Part shown: piece after piece, positions 34,585-42,718 of the stretch
How the letters are laid out: each line of letters opens with the position of its first letter
How positions within the stretch are numbered: position 1 is the stretch's first letter
NCBI RefSeq assembly: GCF_012927265.1
Contig: NZ_JABBGF010000002.1
Coordinates: forward strand, 620,001-684,000
Origin: Chryseobacterium cheonjiense
GTDB lineage: Bacteria; Bacteroidota; Bacteroidia; Flavobacteriales; Weeksellaceae
Direction: 5' to 3'
DNA: 64,000 nucleotides
The notes under the pieces: model-generated
The model's input: only the letters and a program-made list of their open reading frames with translations
Databases searched by the model: none
Told to the model about the DNA's origin: nothing
Made by a program: the position numbers and the translations under genes

Positions 34585-35016
34585 CTATTTTTTACTGAAA
34601 GTAATGGTTAAAGGCAAACGAAATTTGTAGCGGACTTTTTCGCCATTCAGTTCAGCGGGAATCCACTTATCTTTAATTTTTGAAACGGCTCTTTCTGCTT
34701 CTCTGTTAAAACTTTCATTGCTTCCGGAAGCTTTCACGTCTACCATAGAACCCTCCTTATCAACAATAAAAAGTATTTCGCAGGATTCTTTTTCAGCATT
34801 GCTGATAATTTTTCGCATCCTGAAATTTTCACTCACTCTATTTTTGAATGCAGTTACTCCGAGTGGGAAAACTGCCGGTTTTTCAGCGTCGATTTTTGTT
34901 CTGCCGTTTTTTTCAACCATCAGGAGCTCATTAAGCTGAGTTGTTTGGACCTGCTGTTCCTGAGCAAAAGTGAGAAAGCTCAAAAATAATCCTAAAAGTG
35001 TTATTATATTAGTCAT
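34585..35016 (-). CDS. secreted TonB-C-like protein, copy 2
   Basis: A 143-residue protein with a signal peptide (IITLLGLFLSFLTFAQ) and a C-terminal TonB_C-like fold (ILFIVDKEGSMVDVKASGSNE ... AVSKIKDKWIPAELNG ... RYKFRLPLTITF). Unlike TonB it has no membrane anchor or linker, so it is a free periplasmic domain. Thirty bases downstream of a paralogue of nearly identical layout. The function is unknown; it might bind TonB-dependent receptors. Confidence 0.8.
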   Translation of the reverse strand: MTNIITLLGLFLSFLTFAQEQQVQTTQLNELLMVEKNGRTKIDAEKPAVFPLGVTAFKNRVSENFRMRKIISNAEKESCEILFIVDKEGSMVDVKASGSNESFNREAERAVSKIKDKWIPAELNGEKVRYKFRLPLTITFSKK

Positions 35017-35046
35017 TAATCGGCAAATATAAATATTAAACTTTAT

Positions 35047-35475
35047 TTAAGATTTTTTCAGGGTTAAAGGAAAAGTGTAAAGATAACGCACCGGTTCGCT
35101 GTTCACTGTTGCGGGTTTCCATTTTACAAATAATCTTCTCACGGCTGTTTCTGCGGCATCCGAATGTTTTTTGTCGCTTCCTGTTGCGGTTACGAAACGT
35201 ACATATCCGTTTTTTTCAACAATGAAATACACTCTTGTATCAATGCTTTTGGATTTTACATTGATAATATCCATTTTTTCTGCGAACTGCCTTTTGAAAT
35301 TTCCCATGCCTCCGGGGAATTCGGGTGGGGTATCTGCTTTGGTTACGACATCATCAAGCTTCATTTTCTTTTTTAAAATTTCATAATCCGGAAGCTGTGA
35401 AACGGAAGTGTACTCTGTCTGTGAAAATAAAAAAGTGCTGAAAAACAGCGTTAAAGCTAATAAGATCTTCTTCAT
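35047..35475 (-). CDS. secreted TonB-C-like protein, copy 1
   Basis: A 142-residue paralogue of the next gene, with a signal peptide (KKILLALTLFFSTFLFSQ) and a TonB_C-like end (VYFIVEKNGYVRFVTATGSD ... AVRRLFVKWKPATVNS ... RYLYTFPLTL). Shared features are the pattern P-(E/A)-F-P-x-G before the domain and W-x-P-A near the end. The two form a tandem duplication in one operon. Confidence 0.8.
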   Translation of the reverse strand: MKKILLALTLFFSTFLFSQTEYTSVSQLPDYEILKKKMKLDDVVTKADTPPEFPGGMGNFKRQFAEKMDIINVKSKSIDTRVYFIVEKNGYVRFVTATGSDKKHSDAAETAVRRLFVKWKPATVNSEPVRYLYTFPLTLKKS

Positions 35476-35557
35476 ATTCTGTAATATTTGATGAATTAGG
35501 ACAGCAAAAATAACACCGAAGACGGTGTATGGTGGAATAAGAAAATATTAATTTTGA

Positions 35558-35608
35558 ATGGCTTTGTTTCGGTTCGGCGCCGAAGGCGCCGAACCGAAAC
35601 AAAGCCAT
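35558..35608. repeat. 24-base perfect hairpin with GAA loop
   Basis: The left arm 35558-35581 and right arm 35585-35608 are perfectly complementary and closed by GAA. The arms start ATGGCTTTGTTTCGGTTCGG. The GTTTCGG motif and the GAA loop are shared with the family A hairpin at 6931-6975. It stands between divergent genes and has no T-run. Confidence 0.85.
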
Positions 35609-35695
35609 CACAATAAGGACGTTTAACAAAATAAAAAGACCGAAAACTCTTAAATCCTGAAAAATTCAATATCATTGCAGCAAATAATCATCCGG

Positions 35696-36070
35696 ATGAT
35701 CAAATTAAAATTTAACCTCACTTATTTTCTGATCAGCATATTCATTTTCATCACTGAAGTGCTGATTGCTACGGTCTTCAGAAATATATTCTTCGTTAGG
35801 GCTTATTTTGGGGATGTTATAGTAGTAATACTTCTTTTTACCCTTGTTAAATCTTTTTTTGTTATTAAAAACAATCATAACCTTACATTGGGAATTTTCC
35901 TGTTTTCCTGTATGGTGGAGTGGGGTCAATATTTCCACATTGCCGAAAAAATGGGTTTACAGCCTGGAAGCATCCTCTATATTATCGTTGGAAATTCTTT
36001 TTCGTGGATTGATATCCTGTGCTACGCGGCGGGATGCCTGTTGCTGTTTCTCTTAATTCCCAAAAAATAA
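35696..36070 (+). CDS. DUF2809 membrane protein
   Basis: A 124-residue inner-membrane protein with about four helices. The DUF2809 pattern is visible: AYFGDVIVVILLFTLVKSFF, VEWGQYFHIAEKMGL and FSWIDILCYAAGCLLLFLL, with the polar residues GD, EWGQ and D inside or near helices. I prefer ATG 35696 (MIKLKFNL), which gives a normal first helix; an in-frame ATG lies at 35675. The function is unknown. Confidence 0.85.
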   Translation: MIKLKFNLTYFLISIFIFITEVLIATVFRNIFFVRAYFGDVIVVILLFTLVKSFFVIKNNHNLTLGIFLFSCMVEWGQYFHIAEKMGLQPGSILYIIVGNSFSWIDILCYAAGCLLLFLLIPKK

Positions 36071-36076
36071 GCAGAA

Positions 36077-36994
36077 TTATCTTCCGAAACTGTCGTACTT
36101 ATCCTCTGCATACTTGATGAAACGGCTCAGTAATGCTACATTTTCTTTTTCCAGTGGAGAAAGATCGTTGTCTACGTTATCAGAGACAGGAATATACCAG
36201 TCGGTCTGTTCAAAAAAATTGCGGTAGGTTGCTTTTTTAAATAAATAGCCATGCCGCGCAAACACTGAATTTTTAATGATTTCCATATCCAGCTTGCGAA
36301 GATTTTTAAGGTCTTTTTCCGATAATTTCTGTTTGGAAGCGTTGATCTTAAATACGGCATCAGAAGCAATCCTGTTTTTTGAAGCAGTATAAGTTTCCGT
36401 TTTCCCTGTTTCTTCATCGGTGTATTTTTCTACAAAGTTTTTCGGATTTTCCCAGTCGATGAGGTCGTTGTCCGGGCTCAGCATAAAATTAGGATTGTAA
36501 ACAAACTCTTTTTTTACAAGCTTTAATATTTTCAAGGGTGCTTTTACGGCGGTTTTATTAAATGCATTCCAGGTTCCGGTAAGGCTGTCGTTGCTGAGTT
36601 TCACTTCGAATCTTCCGTCGGTTTTATCGTTTCCGGGTTCATCAAGGATGAAAGATTTTGCAGCTTCATTAAAAACTCCGCGGAAAGAACGCTGGTTTCC
36701 GTCTACAATGCTTTGCCCGTACACGCTGTCTTTGGTAATCCTGTTGATTTTCAGAGCAATTTTTTTATAAACGACCCCTTCGTAATCTTCTCCGATTTCA
36801 GGGGTAATGATCTCTTTTCCGGCAAAATCTCCCATGTAAATTCCATAGTATTCTTTGTGGATTTCAGGTATAATGACAGAATCTCTTTTTGCGGTTAAGC
36901 TGTCTTTGGTAGTATTTGTGGTTTCTGCTTCCTTTTTACAGCCTGTAAAACTTATCAGCACGGAAGCTGTCAAAAATAATTTTAAAATTTTCAT
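36077..36994 (-). CDS. YARHG-domain lipoprotein
   Basis: A 305-residue lipoprotein (LFLTASVLISFTGCKKEAE, cysteine at about residue 19). The C-terminal 80 residues form a YARHG domain (NSVFARHGYLFKKATYRNFF ... TDWYIPVSDNVDNDLSP), thought to bind peptidoglycan or other extracellular ligands. The middle is beta-rich (YGIYMGDFAGKEIITPEIG). I chose ATG 36994 (MKILKLF) over an ATG two codons upstream. Convergent with the DUF2809 gene with six bases between. Confidence 0.85.
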   Translation of the reverse strand: MKILKLFLTASVLISFTGCKKEAETTNTTKDSLTAKRDSVIIPEIHKEYYGIYMGDFAGKEIITPEIGEDYEGVVYKKIALKINRITKDSVYGQSIVDGNQRSFRGVFNEAAKSFILDEPGNDKTDGRFEVKLSNDSLTGTWNAFNKTAVKAPLKILKLVKKEFVYNPNFMLSPDNDLIDWENPKNFVEKYTDEETGKTETYTASKNRIASDAVFKINASKQKLSEKDLKNLRKLDMEIIKNSVFARHGYLFKKATYRNFFEQTDWYIPVSDNVDNDLSPLEKENVALLSRFIKYAEDKYDSFGR

Positions 36995-37026
36995 ATACAA
37001 TTGTTGTTGATGGTGAGTTAATACAA

Positions 37027-37665
37027 TTAGATATATTTTTTAGCAATTAAATATTCAATAAATAAAAGGTTCGGAATCCAGCCCAACCACGCAATAATCT
37101 GGTATACATCCATCGGGTTCGGGTGAAATAAATATACAATAATTACTTTCCACATTCTCAACGTCACTGCAGAAAGTGAAAGGGCAAAGCTCCGACACAT
37201 CCATTGCTGATGTTGTTTAAATTTTTTTTGCCGGGCTAATTGATACGCCTTAAAAGTTGAAATCCACCATAAAAGACCCAACAGGACAAACGAAATTTTA
37301 GAGTAGATTCCTCCATTGGCAAATATTCCCATATAAATTCCTGACGGCGCTGCAAAGACGAGAATAAGGAAAATGTATGCTTTTCCGATATTTTTATGGA
37401 AGTTTTTTATTCCGAAATCTTTTCTGAAAATTGCTAAAAACCCGCTAAGCAATACAATAATACTGGTGTACACATGGGAATAAAAGAAATATAAATATTC
37501 CGGTCTTTCGGAAACTTCCGTTTGTTTGATCATCAGAAAACTTGTATCGGTTTTCACCGGAATATATTCCAGCGTGATTTTCAGCATCAGCCAAAAGAAA
37601 TATCCGAATCCTAATATCAATAGGATCTTTAAAAAATTAGGAATATTTTTTTTGAGTGAAAACAT
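37027..37665 (-). CDS. DUF2306 membrane protein
   Basis: A 212-residue membrane protein with six or seven helices. It fits DUF2306: FFYSHVYTSIIVLLSGFLAI, then NIGKAYIFLILVFAAPSGIY, and MCRSFALSLSAVTLRMWKVI. Conserved histidines within helices suggest heme or metal binding, as proposed for related families. It lies 32 bases upstream of the YARHG lipoprotein on the same strand. The function is unknown. Confidence 0.8.
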   Translation of the reverse strand: MFSLKKNIPNFLKILLILGFGYFFWLMLKITLEYIPVKTDTSFLMIKQTEVSERPEYLYFFYSHVYTSIIVLLSGFLAIFRKDFGIKNFHKNIGKAYIFLILVFAAPSGIYMGIFANGGIYSKISFVLLGLLWWISTFKAYQLARQKKFKQHQQWMCRSFALSLSAVTLRMWKVIIVYLFHPNPMDVYQIIAWLGWIPNLLFIEYLIAKKYI

Positions 37666-37678
37666 TTTTTGTTTTAAA

Positions 37679-37731
37679 CACTAATGTCACAAATTTTACA
37701 CAATGGTCATCAATAATTTGTGTTATTAGTG
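37679..37731. repeat. imperfect 17-base inverted repeat between co-oriented genes
   Basis: CACTAATGTCACAAATT (37679-37695) faces AATTTGTGTTATTAGTG (37715-37731) with two mismatches. It is followed by a direct repeat, ATTCGTGCA / ATTCGTGTT (37740-37757), next to the end of the flavoprotein gene. Confidence 0.55.
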
Positions 37732-37760
37732 AAAAAAGATTCGTGCAATTCGTGTTTAAA

Positions 37761-38963
37761 CTATTTATAGTTCAAATCCTGCGCAATCAGCCAGGCTTCA
37801 CTCCAGCATGCCTGAAAATTAAAACCTCCGGTTACGGCATCAATATTGAGAACTTCTCCTGCAATATAAAAATTAGGTAAAATTTTAGAAGACATATTTT
37901 TGAAGTTAATTTCCTTTAAATCAACGCCACCAGCAGTTACAAACTCATCTTTAAAGGTTGATTTTCCGGTAACCTGAAATTTCTTTTTGCAGAGATTTTC
38001 AATAATTCTGTCTATTTCTTTTTTTGAAATGTTGGCTGCCTGCTTATTAAGATCAATGTTTGATACTTCCAGGACTCGTTGCCAGAAACGATTCGTTATG
38101 TCAAAAATTTTCGACTGTCCGATTGTTTTTTTGGGATTTGACTGTTTAAAATTCTGAAAAAGCTGTTCTGCTTCGTCTAAAGACTTAGAAACAAAGTTCA
38201 CTTCAATTTCAAAATTGTACTTCATGTTCGCAAGGTTCACTGCCTCCCACGCAGAAATTTTGAGAATTGCCGGTCCTGAAAGCCCCCAATGCGTGATCAG
38301 CAAAGGCCCGCTTTCTTCCGTTTTTAATTTTGGAATGGAGGTTTCTGCCATTTCAAAGCTTGTTCCCGCCAAATCCTTCAGCAAATCATCTTTAATATTA
38401 AAAGTAAATAGTGAAGGAACTAAATCAACAATTTTGTGTCCTAAATTTTGAATTATTTTTAAAGACTTTGGAGAACTTCCCGTGGTATAAATAATATAAT
38501 CAGCCTCAAAATCTCCCAGACTTGTTTTTACCGCATATTTTTCGTCCTGTTTTTCAATTTCTTTAACGGAGCATTTGGTCTTTACTTCAATATTTTTATT
38601 TTGAATTTCTTTTAGCATCGCATTAATAATCGTCTGTGAAGAATTGCTTTCCGGGAAAACACGGTTGTCTCCTTCAATCTTTAACGAAACTTTTCGGTTT
38701 TCAAACCATTCCATTGTATCTCCCGGCTGAAAACGGGTAAAAACACTCAGTAATTCCTTATTGCCACGCGGATAAAACTGAACCAGCTCTCTGGGATCGA
38801 AACAGGCATGGGTAACATTGCAACGGCCTCCTCCGGAAATTTTTACTTTCTGAAGGACATCCGAATTCTGTTCGAGAATGGTAACTTTATATTGCGTGGC
38901 GTCCAGGTTGGCAGCACAGAAAAATCCTGCAGCGCCGCCCCCGATAATGATGATTTGTTTCAT
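37761..38963 (-). CDS. BaiN/HI0933-type NAD(P)/FAD-dependent oxidoreductase
   Basis: A 400-residue flavoprotein of the HI0933/BaiN family. The FAD-binding GGGAAGFFCAANL is at the very N-terminus, then VKISGGGRCNVTHA, and a C-terminal FYIAGEVLNIDAVTGGFNFQ that closes the FAD site. Members resemble the flavin-dependent reductases that hydrogenate double bonds (e.g. in bile acids), but the substrate here is unknown. Start ATG 38963. Genes downstream on this strand are spaced by a repeat. Confidence 0.92.
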   Translation of the reverse strand: MKQIIIIGGGAAGFFCAANLDATQYKVTILEQNSDVLQKVKISGGGRCNVTHACFDPRELVQFYPRGNKELLSVFTRFQPGDTMEWFENRKVSLKIEGDNRVFPESNSSQTIINAMLKEIQNKNIEVKTKCSVKEIEKQDEKYAVKTSLGDFEADYIIYTTGSSPKSLKIIQNLGHKIVDLVPSLFTFNIKDDLLKDLAGTSFEMAETSIPKLKTEESGPLLITHWGLSGPAILKISAWEAVNLANMKYNFEIEVNFVSKSLDEAEQLFQNFKQSNPKKTIGQSKIFDITNRFWQRVLEVSNIDLNKQAANISKKEIDRIIENLCKKKFQVTGKSTFKDEFVTAGGVDLKEINFKNMSSKILPNFYIAGEVLNIDAVTGGFNFQACWSEAWLIAQDLNYK

Positions 38964-39163
38964 ATTCCTTGTAATCCTATGCTCAGGATTATTTTTGCAA
39001 AACTACAATTTTTATAAACCATCTTATTTGAGTAATTTTGAAGAATATAATTTTTTCATTTTAAAAGTGAAAATTATTAACCGCAAAGCCGTCATAATAA
39101 ATCAATTTTTAATAAAATGGCACGGTTAATTAAATTAAAGTTCATCTTATAAACAAAGTTTAA

Positions 39164-39658
39164 ATGATATTCTACCACAAATTCGAAGTACGCTGGAGCG
39201 ATCTTGACGCCAATAAACATTTAGCCAATTCATCATATGTACAATACTGTGCACAGGCAAGAATGGCATTTATGACCAAAGAGAAAATGGGTGTCACCCA
39301 ATTGAGCAGATGGGGAATCGGGCCGGTGATCCTTCACGAACGGTATTCTTTTTTCAAAGAAATTTACGCCGATCAGACGGTAATTGTAAGCGTGGAAATC
39401 GACGGATGTTCGGAAGATTCTTCCATCTACAGATTCCTTCACAAATTTTATACCCCGGACGGAGTACATTGCGCCACTTCAGAAGCTACCGGAGTCTGGA
39501 TCGATATGATGCTCAGAAAAATGACTACTCCGCCGGATGATGTTGTGGAGGCCATGAACAAATATAAAACTCCGGACACCGTTGTGCTCTCGAAAGAAGA
39601 CTTTAAAAAATTCCCTTTCCATCCGCATAATATTGATCCGTCAGAATTTACGGGTTAA
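39164..39658 (+). CDS. hotdog-fold acyl-CoA thioesterase
   Basis: A 164-residue 4HBT-type thioesterase. The entry FEVRWSDLDANKHLANSSYV has the DxxxHxNN-like motif with the catalytic aspartate (about residue 15). The long helix reads ARMAFMTKEKMGV and strands such as RYSFFKEIYADQTVIVSVEI follow. It hydrolyses an acyl-CoA; chain length is unknown. Lies 60 bases before thiL on the same strand. Confidence 0.88.
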   Translation: MIFYHKFEVRWSDLDANKHLANSSYVQYCAQARMAFMTKEKMGVTQLSRWGIGPVILHERYSFFKEIYADQTVIVSVEIDGCSEDSSIYRFLHKFYTPDGVHCATSEATGVWIDMMLRKMTTPPDDVVEAMNKYKTPDTVVLSKEDFKKFPFHPHNIDPSEFTG

Positions 39659-39718
39659 AAGTTTTGAGTTCAAGCTTAAATTACTCATTACTAATTATTC
39701 ATTATTTATATTAAAAAT

Positions 39719-40777
39719 ATGTTTGAAGATAAATCACAGGAATTGACCCCCATCTCCAAATTAGGAGAGTTTGGTCTGATAAAGCATTTGACAGAGCAAT
39801 TTTCTTTATCTAACAGTTCTTCTGAACTTGGAGTAGGAGATGATGCTGCAGTCATTAATCCAGAAAATAAAAAAGTAGTTCTTACGACAGATGTGCTGGC
39901 TGAAGGCGTACATTTTAATTTGGGATACGTTCCGTTGAAACATCTGGGTTATAAAGCGGTGGTTGTAAACCTGAGCGATATTGCAGCAATGAACGCCAAG
40001 CCTACTCAGATTCTCGTTTCTTTGGCTGTTTCCAACCGTTTTCCGGTAGAAGCGCTGGAAGAAGTTTATGCTGGAATTCAGGCTGCCTGTTCAAGATATA
40101 AAGTTGACTTAATCGGCGGAGATACGACGAGTTCTAATGCCGGTCTTGTCATGAGCATTACCGCAATCGGACTAGAAACTGAAGAAAATCTTGTAAAAAG
40201 AAGCGGTGCAAAACCGAATGATCTGTTGGTGGTAACCGGTGATCTTGGAGGAGCTTATATGGGCCTCCAGATCCTGGAAAGAGAACATGCCGTTTTCCTC
40301 GCCGATCCTAATATGCAGCCGGAAATGGAAGGCTACGATTATATTCTGGAAAGACAGCTGAAACCGGAAGCGAGAACCGATGTAAAAGGCATTCTGGAAC
40401 AGCTGGATATTAAACCGACCTCTATGATTGACGTTTCGGACGGCCTGGCTTCAGAGATTCTTCATCTTTCGGATCAATCCGGAGTGGGGTTCAGGTTATA
40501 TGAAGAAAAAATTCCGATGGACAGCCTTACCATTTCCACAGCAGACGAGTTTAATTTAAATCCTGTGGTAACGGCTTTAAGCGGAGGAGAAGATTATGAA
40601 TTGTTATTCACTATTTCTGCGAACGATTTTGATAAAATTAAAAATCATCCGGACTTTACCATCATTGGTCATGCCGTTGAAAAAGAAGACGGGAATTTTA
40701 TGGTGGCAAGAGGTTCAAACCAATTGATTGCTTTGACTGCGCAGGGTTGGGATGCTTTTTTGGGAAATCAGCAATGA
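39719..40777 (+). CDS. thiL: thiamine-monophosphate kinase
   Basis: A 352-residue kinase that phosphorylates thiamine monophosphate to the active diphosphate. The N-terminal GVGDDAAVI, the VVNLSDIAAMNAKPTQIL signature and LIGGDTTSS carry the metal- and phosphate-binding aspartates; the C-terminal MIDVSDGLASEILHL and SGGEDYELLFT complete the AIR-synthase-like fold. No other thi genes lie nearby. Confidence 0.95.
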   Translation: MFEDKSQELTPISKLGEFGLIKHLTEQFSLSNSSSELGVGDDAAVINPENKKVVLTTDVLAEGVHFNLGYVPLKHLGYKAVVVNLSDIAAMNAKPTQILVSLAVSNRFPVEALEEVYAGIQAACSRYKVDLIGGDTTSSNAGLVMSITAIGLETEENLVKRSGAKPNDLLVVTGDLGGAYMGLQILEREHAVFLADPNMQPEMEGYDYILERQLKPEARTDVKGILEQLDIKPTSMIDVSDGLASEILHLSDQSGVGFRLYEEKIPMDSLTISTADEFNLNPVVTALSGGEDYELLFTISANDFDKIKNHPDFTIIGHAVEKEDGNFMVARGSNQLIALTAQGWDAFLGNQQ

Positions 40778-40802
40778 TAGATTATATTATTCTTTAGATA
40801 CT

Positions 40803-40833
40803 AAAAAACCACCGCTATTGCAGTGGTTTTTTT
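40803..40833. terminator. bidirectional terminator behind thiL
   Basis: AAAAAACCACCGC / GCAGTGGTTTTTTT with loop TATT and one mismatch. A-run on one side and T-run on the other, between convergent genes. Confidence 0.8.
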
Positions 40834-40835
40834 AA

Positions 40836-41123
40836 TTAATCTTTCTTAATATTTGCTTTTACATCTTGATAGGATCTATCTACCGCATCTGAACCTTTTT
40901 TAGCCGTTTTTTTTGTCCATTTTGTGGCATTTTTAACGCCTTTTTTGGTTTCATCGTAACCTTTTTCTGTGGTTTTGGCTGTCCATTCTGCACCGTCTTT
41001 AACGGCAGTTCCTACTTTTTTGGCATCTTTTTTTACTTCCTGCTTTACAGGATTCGTTTTTTGTGCAGATACACCGATTCCCAATAAAAGAATCAATGCT
41101 GCTGAATATAATTTCTTTTTCAT
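40836..41123 (-). CDS. secreted Lys-rich LEA-like small protein
   Basis: A 95-residue protein with a signal peptide (KKLYSAALILLLGIGVSAQ). The mature part is made of lysine-rich 11-13-residue units (VKKDAKKVGTAVKDGAEWTA, KGVKNATKWTKKTAKKG) that would form an amphipathic helix like LEA or YtxH-type stress proteins. It probably resides in the periplasm. The function is unknown. Confidence 0.75.
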   Translation of the reverse strand: MKKKLYSAALILLLGIGVSAQKTNPVKQEVKKDAKKVGTAVKDGAEWTAKTTEKGYDETKKGVKNATKWTKKTAKKGSDAVDRSYQDVKANIKKD

Positions 41124-41237
41124 TTATAAGAATGTTTTTTGATTTTTTTGCAAAAATCAGGCCATTATTTTTTTAGCAGTTTGCAAAAATGTTTGTGTTT
41201 TGAGTTTTTGTTCAGAGACGGAAGACTGATAAATGAT

Positions 41238-41262
41238 AAAGACTGCCTTAGAAACAGTCTTT
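41238..41262 (-). terminator. weak terminator of pepT
   Basis: AAAGACTG / CAGTCTTT hairpin, 21 bases past the pepT stop on the minus strand, with only a short T tail (ATCATTT). Confidence 0.5.
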
Positions 41263-41282
41263 AACCTATGTAAAATAAACGG

Positions 41283-42530
41283 CTAAGCCTTTACAATATT
41301 CAAAATTACTTCCATTGCTTTTTGCATGCTTTCCAAGGCTACATATTCATACGGTCCGTGGAAATTGATTCCACCTGCGAAAATATTCGGACAAGGAAGT
41401 CCCATGTAAGATAGCTGTGCACCGTCTGTTCCACCTCGGATGGCTTTGATTTTCGGTTCGATTCCCGCTTCTTTCATGGCGGCAGCTGCACGGTCAATGA
41501 TGTACATTTTACCTTCAAACTGCTGCTTCATGTTTCTGTATTGCTCTTTAATTTCAATTTCGGCAGTGCCCTCACCGTGTTTTTGATTAAAGTCGGCAAC
41601 TTTTTCTTCCATGACTTTCTTTCTTGCCTCAAATTTCTCGGCATCGTGATCACGGATGATGTACTGTAATTTAGCTTCAGAAATATCAGCATTCAGATCC
41701 ATTAAATGATAAAAGCCGTCAAAACCTTTTGTGGTTGCAGGCGTTTCGTTCGCCGGAAGCATTTGTGCGAATTCGGAAGCCAGTAAAGCAGCATTTACCA
41801 TTTTGCCGTAAGCATAACCTGGGTGTACACTCAGCCCGTGAATTTTTACTACCGCTCCGGCAGCATTGAAGTTTTCATATTCCAGTTCACCAACTTCTCC
41901 GCCATCCATCGTATAAGCGAATTCCGCCCCGAATTTTTCCACATCAAATTTGTGAGCTCCTCTTCCTATTTCTTCATCAGGCGTAAATCCTACGGCAATT
42001 CTTCCATGCTTGATTTCAGGATGCGCAATCAGATATTCGGCAGCGGTTACGATTTCCGCACATCCGGCTTTGTCATCTGCTCCCAATAATGTATTTCCGT
42101 CTGTTGTAATCAACGTCTGGCCGATGTATCTTTTTAAGCTTTCAAATTTTGAAGGGGATAAAGTAAATCCTGTTGTCTGATTTAAAACAAGATCATTTCC
42201 GTCATAGTTTTCCCAAACCTGAGGGTTTACATTTTCTCCGCTAAAATCCGGTGATGTATCATAATGTGATATAAATCCGATCGTCGGGAGATCATTATTT
42301 TCCAGATTTGAAGGAACATATCCCATGATATACCCGTTTCCATCAATTGATACCTCCTCAAGACCGATCGTTTTCAGCTCTTCCGCGATATAGTTGGCGA
42401 TATTCCACTGTCTTTCTGTAGAAGGAGTGGTTTCGCTTTCAGCATCACTGGTTGAATATATTTTTACATAAGTAAGAAAACGGTTCAGTAATTTTTCTTT
42501 CCATAACGGGTTGAATTCTATTGCGCTCAT
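41283..42530 (-). CDS. pepT: peptidase T (tripeptide aminopeptidase)
   Basis: A 415-residue M20B zinc peptidase that removes the N-terminal residue from tripeptides in the cytoplasm. Metal ligands are in FISHYDTSP, LLGADDKAGCAE, FTPDEEIGRGAHKFD, YTMDGGEVGELEYE and the final GGINFHGPYEYV. The length is standard. Start ATG 42530 with a -7 box at 42552-42559. Confidence 0.96.
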   Translation of the reverse strand: MSAIEFNPLWKEKLLNRFLTYVKIYSTSDAESETTPSTERQWNIANYIAEELKTIGLEEVSIDGNGYIMGYVPSNLENNDLPTIGFISHYDTSPDFSGENVNPQVWENYDGNDLVLNQTTGFTLSPSKFESLKRYIGQTLITTDGNTLLGADDKAGCAEIVTAAEYLIAHPEIKHGRIAVGFTPDEEIGRGAHKFDVEKFGAEFAYTMDGGEVGELEYENFNAAGAVVKIHGLSVHPGYAYGKMVNAALLASEFAQMLPANETPATTKGFDGFYHLMDLNADISEAKLQYIIRDHDAEKFEARKKVMEEKVADFNQKHGEGTAEIEIKEQYRNMKQQFEGKMYIIDRAAAAMKEAGIEPKIKAIRGGTDGAQLSYMGLPCPNIFAGGINFHGPYEYVALESMQKAMEVILNIVKA

Positions 42531-42551
42531 TATTAGTATAAATTTGTGGGC

Positions 42552-42559
42552 AAAGTTAA
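42552..42559 (-). promoter_or_regulatory. -7 box upstream of pepT
   Basis: On the minus strand TAACTTTG (TAnnTTTG), 21 bases before the start codon. No clear -33 element. Confidence 0.4.
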
Positions 42560-42667
42560 GGAATTTGAACCTCAGAATGATTTATTTGTAAGCTGATATA
42601 CACCATCGAAATTATAAATGAGATATAAATATTTGAGAATCAAAATAATGGTAGATTTGTGGAAGAT

Positions 42668-42698
42668 AAAACTAAATAGTTTAGTTTTATTATATTTG
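42668..42698 (+). promoter_or_regulatory. promoter with palindromic operator of the HMG-CoA lyase gene
   Basis: A perfect palindrome AAAACTAAA-TAG-TTTAGTTTT (42668-42688) sits two bases upstream of the -7 box TATATTTG (42691-42698), which lies 20 bases before the start codon at 42719. A dimeric repressor or activator bound there would cover the -33 to -10 region. Confidence 0.5.
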
Positions 42699-42718
42699 AG
42701 AAAATCTAAAAGTCAAAA

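Noticed and set aside
39079..39131. ATTAACCG...CGGTTAAT inverted pair near 39100
   Set aside because: Only eight bases pair cleanly and the arms diverge; possibly a decayed relative of the 17496 element but not supportable.
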